Shown in pieces: positions 45,588 to 51,548 of a stretch of 51,548 nt of DNA. Both the position numbers and the translations under genes were made by a program. The notes below the pieces were generated by a model, which was not told where the DNA came from, made no database searches, and saw only the letters and a program-made list of their open reading frames with translations. This stretch comes from an uncultured Pelagibacteraceae bacterium (GTDB lineage Bacteria; Pseudomonadota; Alphaproteobacteria; Pelagibacterales; Pelagibacteraceae), in the NCBI GenBank assembly GCA_902554795.1, contig CACDQB010000002.1, positions 1 to 51,548 on the forward strand. The letters are read 5' to 3'. How positions within the stretch are numbered: the stretch's first letter is position 1; each line of letters opens with the position of its first letter.

Positions 45588-46695
45588 TATTGTTTACAAA
45601 TTTTATTATCAGTGGTGGAAAAACATAGATAAATCCATTTTTTTACTAATAAGTTTATTATTTATTATTGGATTATTTTTTTCTTTAGTTTCAACTTCTC
45701 TAATAGCTTCTGATAAGTTAGACACCAACAGTTATTTCTTTTTTTTTAAACATTTGATTTATGTGTTAATTGGAATATCTCTTATTTTTATATTTTCCTT
45801 ATTAAGTTCAGATCAATTATATAAATACTCTATTATTCTTTTTTTTATTTCACTTATTACTTTATTTTTAGTGCCATTCATTGGTGTTGAAGTTAAAGGT
45901 TCTAAAAGATGGATAGACTTATTTTTCTTACCAAGATTTCAGCCCATAGAAGTTCTAAAACCATTTTTGATAATAATTTTAGCAACTATTCTATGTGATA
46001 TTAAATTAAATATTTTATTTAAGTATTTGATATCTATTTTTTTGATTTCTGTCATTTCTTTACTGTTAATCGCTCAACCGGATATTGGCCAAACTTTATT
46101 AGTGGTATTTTGTTGGGCAGTTCTAATCTTCACATCAGGAATTAATATATATATTCTTTTAGCAATATTTATTGCTGGTGCGTCTTTGCTTACTTATCTT
46201 ATTATTTATGTTCCAAGGTTTGATTATATCCAGGGACGTATTTTTTCATTTTTTAACAGAGAAACAGGTACTCATAACTTCCAATCTGATAAAGCAATAG
46301 AGTCAATTACAAGTGGAGGTTTTTTTGGAAAAGGTATAGGTGAAGGAGTTCTTAAAAATAGAGTTCCCGAAGCGCATACTGACTACATTATTTCAGTAAT
46401 TTCTGAAGAGTTTGGTGTTGTTGCCATAATGTTAATATTATTATTGTTTTTGATTTTAATTTATATGGTTTTTAAAAAAATAAGTTTTGAAACAAATGAT
46501 AAAGTTAAACTTATTTTAATAGGATCAATTAGTTTAATATTAATGCAGGCCACAATTCATGTCGGGGTTAATATAAGATTATTTCCGACTACTGGAATGA
46601 CATTACCTTTTTTAAGTTATGGTGGTTCATCGATAATAAGCACATCAGTATTAGGTGGGATAATTTTAAATTTAACAAAAAGAAAAATAACTTAA
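45574..46695 (+). CDS. ftsW: SEDS peptidoglycan polymerase FtsW
   Basis: Multi-TM; GSKRWIDLFFLPRFQPIEVLKPFLII, AQPDIGQTLLV, GEGVLKNRVPEAHTDYIISVISEEFG, LPFLSYGGSSII. Confidence 0.95.
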   Translation: MQSDSIVYKFYYQWWKNIDKSIFLLISLLFIIGLFFSLVSTSLIASDKLDTNSYFFFFKHLIYVLIGISLIFIFSLLSSDQLYKYSIILFFISLITLFLVPFIGVEVKGSKRWIDLFFLPRFQPIEVLKPFLIIILATILCDIKLNILFKYLISIFLISVISLLLIAQPDIGQTLLVVFCWAVLIFTSGINIYILLAIFIAGASLLTYLIIYVPRFDYIQGRIFSFFNRETGTHNFQSDKAIESITSGGFFGKGIGEGVLKNRVPEAHTDYIISVISEEFGVVAIMLILLLFLILIYMVFKKISFETNDKVKLILIGSISLILMQATIHVGVNIRLFPTTGMTLPFLSYGGSSIISTSVLGGIILNLTKRKIT

Positions 46696-46698
46696 TAA

Positions 46699-47763
46699 AT
46701 GACAAAAAAAGTTTTAATTTCCACAGGTGGATCAGGAGGTCATGTGATACCAGCAATTACAATTTATAATCATTTAAAGCATACACATGAAACCTTGATT
46801 TCTACCGATATAAGAGGCCTTGCATATTTAGACAAGGATTACAAAGTATTTGTAATCGACACCCCAAAATTAAATAATTACTTTTTACTTCCTTTTTCAT
46901 TTTTAAAAATATTTTTTTTAACTGTTAAATCTTTTTTTATTTTAAAAAAAAATAATATTTCAATTTTAATTTCTACGGGTGGCTATATGTCTTTGCCAAT
47001 ATGTTTAGCAGCAAAAATATTGGGAATTAATATTTTTTTAATTGAACCAAATATGGTTCTTGGAAGAGCAAATAAATTTTTTTTAAATTTTTCAAAAAAA
47101 TTAATATGTTATTCAAAGAATTTAATTAATTTACCATCTGGAATTAATCATAAATTAATTACTGTTAAACCTTTGATACGAAAAGAATATTATGAAACTA
47201 GTACTTATCAAAAACCTGATAATTTATTTACGATTATAATTATAGGAGGTAGTCAGGGTGCAAAAATCTTTGATGAGCTTTTAAAAGAATCTTTTGTAAG
47301 TGTAGCAAAACAAGCATCTATAAAAATTATCCATCAAACAAGCGAGAAAAATATTAATTTTTTAAAAAATTTTTATTTTCAAAATAATATTGAAAGTAAA
47401 GTTTTCAGTTATGATCATAATCTTAGTGAGGTGTTAAAACAAGGAGACTTATGTATAACAAGAGCTGGAGCATCTAGTTTAGCTGAAATATCCATTTTAA
47501 ATATTCCATTTATAGCAATACCACTTCCATCATCAAAAGATAATCATCAGTATGAAAATGCAAAATATTATGAGGAACAGGATTGTTGCTGGATAATTGA
47601 TCAAAAAATTTTTGATAATCAAAAATTTGGGAAATTTTTGCTAAAATTGACAAATAAAAGTCAGGATTACATGACAAAAAAAAATAATTTACAGAAATTA
47701 AATTATCAAAATAAATGGAATAATGTTAATCAAAAAATACTAAAGATTATTGATGAAAATTAA
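46699..47763 (+). CDS. murG: UDP-GlcNAc:lipid I glycosyltransferase
   Basis: STGGSGGHVIPAI, EPNMVLGRANKF, GGSQGAKIFD, TRAGASSLAEI. Confidence 0.96.
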   Translation: MTKKVLISTGGSGGHVIPAITIYNHLKHTHETLISTDIRGLAYLDKDYKVFVIDTPKLNNYFLLPFSFLKIFFLTVKSFFILKKNNISILISTGGYMSLPICLAAKILGINIFLIEPNMVLGRANKFFLNFSKKLICYSKNLINLPSGINHKLITVKPLIRKEYYETSTYQKPDNLFTIIIIGGSQGAKIFDELLKESFVSVAKQASIKIIHQTSEKNINFLKNFYFQNNIESKVFSYDHNLSEVLKQGDLCITRAGASSLAEISILNIPFIAIPLPSSKDNHQYENAKYYEEQDCCWIIDQKIFDNQKFGKFLLKLTNKSQDYMTKKNNLQKLNYQNKWNNVNQKILKIIDEN

Positions 47764-49147
47764 ATTAGCAAAATCAGAACTGATACATTTCGTTGGAATA
47801 GGTGGAATAGGTATGAGTGGCCTAGCATTAATAATGAAGGGTAAAGGTTTTAAAGTTCAGGGGAGCGATATTTCAAATAATAAAAATATTGAAAGATTGA
47901 GAAAAGAAAAAATAAAAGTTTTTATAGGACATAAAAAACAAAATATAAATAAGGGAACTATACTAGTTATATCTTCAGCTATAAAAAAAAATAATCCTGA
48001 GCTTGTTGAGGCTGAAAAAAAACAATTACCCATTTATAAAAGGGGAGAGATGCTGGCTAATATTGTTTCTTTAACGAAAAATATTGTAGTAGTTGGATCA
48101 CACGGTAAAACCACAACAACATCTTTGATAGCATCTATATTTCAAGAAACAAATATTGATCCTACAATAATCAATGGTGGAGTAATAAATTCAATTAATA
48201 ATTCCGCAAAGCTAGGTAAAAGTGAATGGTCTATTTTAGAGGCAGATGAGTCAGATGGAAGTTTTATCTTTATACCCCCAACATATTCAATCATCACTAA
48301 TATAGATCGAGAGCACATGGATTATTATGGCACTATGGACAAATTAAATAAATATTTTGAAAATTTTGTAAATAAAGTTCCCTCATTTGGAAAATCATTT
48401 ATTTGTTTAGATAACAAAAATAATAAAAATTTAATTAAAAATCTCAAAAATAAAAACTTCTATACATATGGTTTGGATACCAAATCAAATTTTTGTATTA
48501 AAAATATAAATCAATTAAAAGAATTCTCTGAGTTTGACTTAAATATAAAATTACCTAATAAAAAAAATCAATTAATAAAAAAATTCAAAATTCCTTTATT
48601 AGGAACTCATAATATTAAAAATTCTGTAGCTGCAGCAGCATTAGCGTTGACTTTGGGTTTGCCAATAAAAAATATTAAAAAAGGACTTATAAATTTTAAA
48701 GGGGTTCAGAGAAGATTTAATAAAATTTTCAGTTTTAATAATGTAGATTTTTATGATGATTATGCTCACCACCCAACAGAAATTAAAGAAGTGTTAGATG
48801 GTGTGAAGAATGTATATAAAGAGTATGAAAAGATATGTATTTTTCAACCACATAGGGTATCAAGATTAAAAGATTTAAAAAAAGAATTTACCTTTGCTTT
48901 TAAAAATGCAGATAAAGTTATTTTGTTTCCAATTTATACTGCTGGAGAAAAATTAAAGCTTGGATTTAGTTATATAAATTTTGCGAAAGAAATAATCAAA
49001 AACTCAAAAGTACAGCTATTTTTAGTAGATGATAGATTCCAGTTAGCAAAATTTATAAAAGCAAACATATATGGAAAAAAAATTGTTATAGGAATGGGTG
49101 CTGGGACTATTTCAAGTTGGATGAGAGAATTGCCTAAACTATTATAA
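47753..49147 (+). CDS. murC: UDP-N-acetylmuramate-L-alanine ligase
   Basis: HFVGIGGIGMSGLALIMKGKGFKVQGSD, VVGSHGKTTTTSLIA, YDDYAHHPTEIKEVL. Start 47750 or 47753. Confidence 0.96.
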   Translation: MKIKLAKSELIHFVGIGGIGMSGLALIMKGKGFKVQGSDISNNKNIERLRKEKIKVFIGHKKQNINKGTILVISSAIKKNNPELVEAEKKQLPIYKRGEMLANIVSLTKNIVVVGSHGKTTTTSLIASIFQETNIDPTIINGGVINSINNSAKLGKSEWSILEADESDGSFIFIPPTYSIITNIDREHMDYYGTMDKLNKYFENFVNKVPSFGKSFICLDNKNNKNLIKNLKNKNFYTYGLDTKSNFCIKNINQLKEFSEFDLNIKLPNKKNQLIKKFKIPLLGTHNIKNSVAAAALALTLGLPIKNIKKGLINFKGVQRRFNKIFSFNNVDFYDDYAHHPTEIKEVLDGVKNVYKEYEKICIFQPHRVSRLKDLKKEFTFAFKNADKVILFPIYTAGEKLKLGFSYINFAKEIIKNSKVQLFLVDDRFQLAKFIKANIYGKKIVIGMGAGTISSWMRELPKLL

Positions 49148-50052
49148 TGAACATTGATTTAAAAGAGTTGGTTTCAGAATTTAATAGTAATTTAAAGCTT
49201 GATTATGATCTAAAAAAAAAAAATTGGTTTAACATAGGGGGTAAAACTAAAGCTTTCTATAAGGCTGATAACTTAAAAGAATTAATTAAATTTCTTAAAA
49301 AAATTAAAGATAAAGAAAAAATATTTATATTAGGAGCTGGTTCTAATACACTTATATCTGACAACAAATTTGATGGAGTTGTAATCAAACTTACTCAAAA
49401 TTTTAATAATATTTCTTTACATTCTGAACAAATTATAGTGGCCGGTAGTGCGGTTACAGATAAAACATTATCTGAATTTGCAATGGAAAATAGTTTAGGC
49501 GGTTTTGAATTTCTATCTTGCATACCTGGGACAGTTGGTGGTGGTATTAAAATGAATGCAGGTTGTTTTCAAAGGGAGTTCAAAGATATTCTCATTTCTA
49601 TCCAGGCAGTAAATAAATCAGGTCAGGTAATAACCATACCAGCAAAGGATATTAATTTTAAATATAGAGATAGCGGATTATCTGAAGATCTTATTTTTTT
49701 AAGTGCATCTTTTAAAGGTTTTAAAAAAGATAAGAATATAATTAAAAATGAGATAAGGCTACTTAAAGAAAAAAAAGAGCAAGCTCAACCAACAAAAATT
49801 AAGACTAGTGGTAGCACATTTAAAAATCCTATAGATCAATCTGATAAAAAAGTTTGGCAATTAATCAAAGAGTCTGTGCCATTAGAAAAATCCTTTGGAG
49901 ATGCATCAATTTCTGAAAAACACTGTAATTTTTTTGTAAATAAAGGTAATGCTAAGTTTGAAGATATGAAAAAATTAATAGAATTTGTTACTGAGCGTGT
50001 ATTTAAAAAAACAGGAATTAAATTAGAAACAGAGATAAAAATATTAGAATAA
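49147..50052 (+). CDS. murB: UDP-N-acetylenolpyruvoylglucosamine reductase
   Basis: NWFNIGGKTKAFY, LGAGSNTLISDN, IPGTVGGGIKMNAGCF, SGSTFKNP. Confidence 0.96.
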   Translation: MNIDLKELVSEFNSNLKLDYDLKKKNWFNIGGKTKAFYKADNLKELIKFLKKIKDKEKIFILGAGSNTLISDNKFDGVVIKLTQNFNNISLHSEQIIVAGSAVTDKTLSEFAMENSLGGFEFLSCIPGTVGGGIKMNAGCFQREFKDILISIQAVNKSGQVITIPAKDINFKYRDSGLSEDLIFLSASFKGFKKDKNIIKNEIRLLKEKKEQAQPTKIKTSGSTFKNPIDQSDKKVWQLIKESVPLEKSFGDASISEKHCNFFVNKGNAKFEDMKKLIEFVTERVFKKTGIKLETEIKILE

Positions 50053-50053
50053 A

Positions 50054-50968
50054 TTGAAAAAAAAAGTACTTATATTATCTGGAGGGATCTCAAAAGAGAG
50101 GTTAATAAGTCTTGATACTGGGTTACAGGTTGCAAATGAACTAAAAAAAAATGGTTATAAAGTTAAAATATCTGAACCAAATAATAATTTACAAAAAAAT
50201 ATAAAAAATTTTAAACCAGGTATAATTTTTAATGCATTACATGGTCAGTTTGGAGAAGATGGATATATTCAAAGTTTATTAGATAGATATAAAATTCCGT
50301 ATACTCATTCAGGTGTTCTTGCGTCAGCAATAGCTATGGATAAAGAAATTTCAAAAAAAATATTTTTAAAAAATAAAATAAATACGCCAAAATATTTTAC
50401 ATATTCCTATGATATTAAAAATGCAGATTTAATAAAAAAAATAAAAAAAAAATTAAAATTTCCAGTAGTAGTTAAACCTTTAAACGAGGGCTCAAGTGTT
50501 AATGTCTATATTTGTAATGAAAAAAATATCTTTAGAATTCTCTATTCAATTAAACAATATAAAAAAGTTATGATCGAGGAGTTTATTGGTGGAAGAGAAA
50601 TACAAGTTGCGATAATGGGTAATAAAAAATTAGGAGCAATAGAGCTAAAACCAAAGAGAAAGTTTTATGATTATAAAGCAAAATACAACTCTAGTGCAAA
50701 AACTGAACATATAATTCCTGTGGATTTACCAAAAAATAAATTAAATCAAGTATTAAGCATGTCCTTGAAAGCACACAAATTAATCGGATGCAAAGGTGTT
50801 ACAAGATCAGATTTTAAGTTTGAAAATGGTAAATTTTATCTTCTAGAAATTAATACTCAACCAGGAATGACAAAACTTTCCCTTGTGCCAGAAATAGCAG
50901 CGTTTAAGGGAATAAGTTTTATTAAATTAATTGAGTGGATTTTAAAAGATGCAACAACGAAAAAGTAA
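50054..50968 (+). CDS. ddl: D-alanine-D-alanine ligase (TTG start)
   Basis: ALHGQFGEDGYIQSLLDRYKIPYTHSGVLASAIAMDK, VKPLNEGSSVNV, LEINTQPGMT. Confidence 0.95.
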   Translation: MKKKVLILSGGISKERLISLDTGLQVANELKKNGYKVKISEPNNNLQKNIKNFKPGIIFNALHGQFGEDGYIQSLLDRYKIPYTHSGVLASAIAMDKEISKKIFLKNKINTPKYFTYSYDIKNADLIKKIKKKLKFPVVVKPLNEGSSVNVYICNEKNIFRILYSIKQYKKVMIEEFIGGREIQVAIMGNKKLGAIELKPKRKFYDYKAKYNSSAKTEHIIPVDLPKNKLNQVLSMSLKAHKLIGCKGVTRSDFKFENGKFYLLEINTQPGMTKLSLVPEIAAFKGISFIKLIEWILKDATTKK

Positions 50969-51548
50969 ACAAGTACTTATTTATTTCTTCTTACTAATTT
51001 TGTTGGGCTCTATAACCAACATAAACTTTCAAAACATTAAAATTTTAAACTTGAATAAAATAAAAGTTTCAGGTTTAGATGATAAGGGAAATAGAGAACT
51101 AGCAAATAAAATTGAAAATTTAGAGTTAAAAAATATTTTTTCTCTTAATAAAAATCATTTAAAAAATATTATTGAAATTAATACTTTAATTGAAAATTAC
51201 AAAATTTTTAAAATATATCCATCTACATTAGATATAAAAATTAATAAAACAACATCTCTTGCAAAAATAAACCAAAATGGAAAGATATTATATATAGGAT
51301 CAAATGGTAAACTTTCAGAAATAATTTCTCACAATCAAGAATTACCATTTATTTTTGGAAAACCAAAAATCCAAGAATTTTTAGATTTTAAAAAAATTAT
51401 AGATAATTCAAAATTTTCTTACGAAGAAATAAAAAATTTTTATTTCTTTCCATCAAAAAGATGGGATGTTGAGTTAAAGAACAATATAGTATTAAAATTA
51501 CCTAAAAATAATTTAAAAAATTCTCTTGATTATTTGTTTGAATTCATA
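50949..51548 (+). CDS. ftsQ: Cell division protein FtsQ, truncated by window end
   Basis: ATG at 50949 overlapping ddl; MQQRKSKQVLIYFFLLILLGSITNINFQNIKILNLNKIKVSGLDDKGN..., N-terminal TM then POTRA-like region; no stop before 51548. Position after ddl is canonical. Confidence 0.8.
   Translation, partial: MQQRKSKQVLIYFFLLILLGSITNINFQNIKILNLNKIKVSGLDDKGNRELANKIENLELKNIFSLNKNHLKNIIEINTLIENYKIFKIYPSTLDIKINKTTSLAKINQNGKILYIGSNGKLSEIISHNQELPFIFGKPKIQEFLDFKKIIDNSKFSYEEIKNFYFFPSKRWDVELKNNIVLKLPKNNLKNSLDYLFEFI

Overview
The window is AT-rich, gene-dense core chromosome, most consistent with a streamlined alphaproteobacterium of the SAR11/Pelagibacterales type. This placement is inferred from protein content, gene order, low GC and compactness; no database search was run. 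From left to right it holds: hemF (partial) and trmL, divergent from petABC (cytochrome bc1); ychF-pth-rplY-prs-pgeF-midA-lgt; a UbiK/BMFP-like small protein; a MarR/OmpR/EnvZ regulatory operon; ilvE; pgsA-uvrC-folB-SDR-uvrB; an aspartate aminotransferase; an NAD-dependent reductase; trxB; an ELM1-family protein plus a 2OG-Fe(II) oxygenase-like protein; carAB; yqeY-dnaG-rpoD followed by two tRNAs; mlaA-mlaC; an AmpD-type amidase; rnpB (RNase P RNA); and a long dcw cluster (mraZ, ftsZ, rsmH, ftsL, ftsI, a murE-murF fusion, mraY, murD, ftsW, murG, murC, murB, ddl, partial ftsQ). I found no CRISPR array, mobile element, prophage or defence island. I also see no clear candidate for a wholly new multi-gene system. 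The observations most worth a second look are: (1) a tRNA-Val(GAC) with intact stems but a strongly aberrant D-loop and T-loop; (2) tandem promoters plus an exact TGGGN-N5 triple repeat upstream of mraZ, with ftsZ moved to directly behind mraZ; (3) a DnaG primase that has lost three of four canonical zinc ligands; (4) a 21-bp trxB/ELM1 divergent spacer built around a symmetric -10-like sequence compatible with leaderless starts both ways; (5) all five convergent protein-gene pairs overlapping at their 3' ends; (6) the uncharacterised ELM1/2OG-oxygenase pair.
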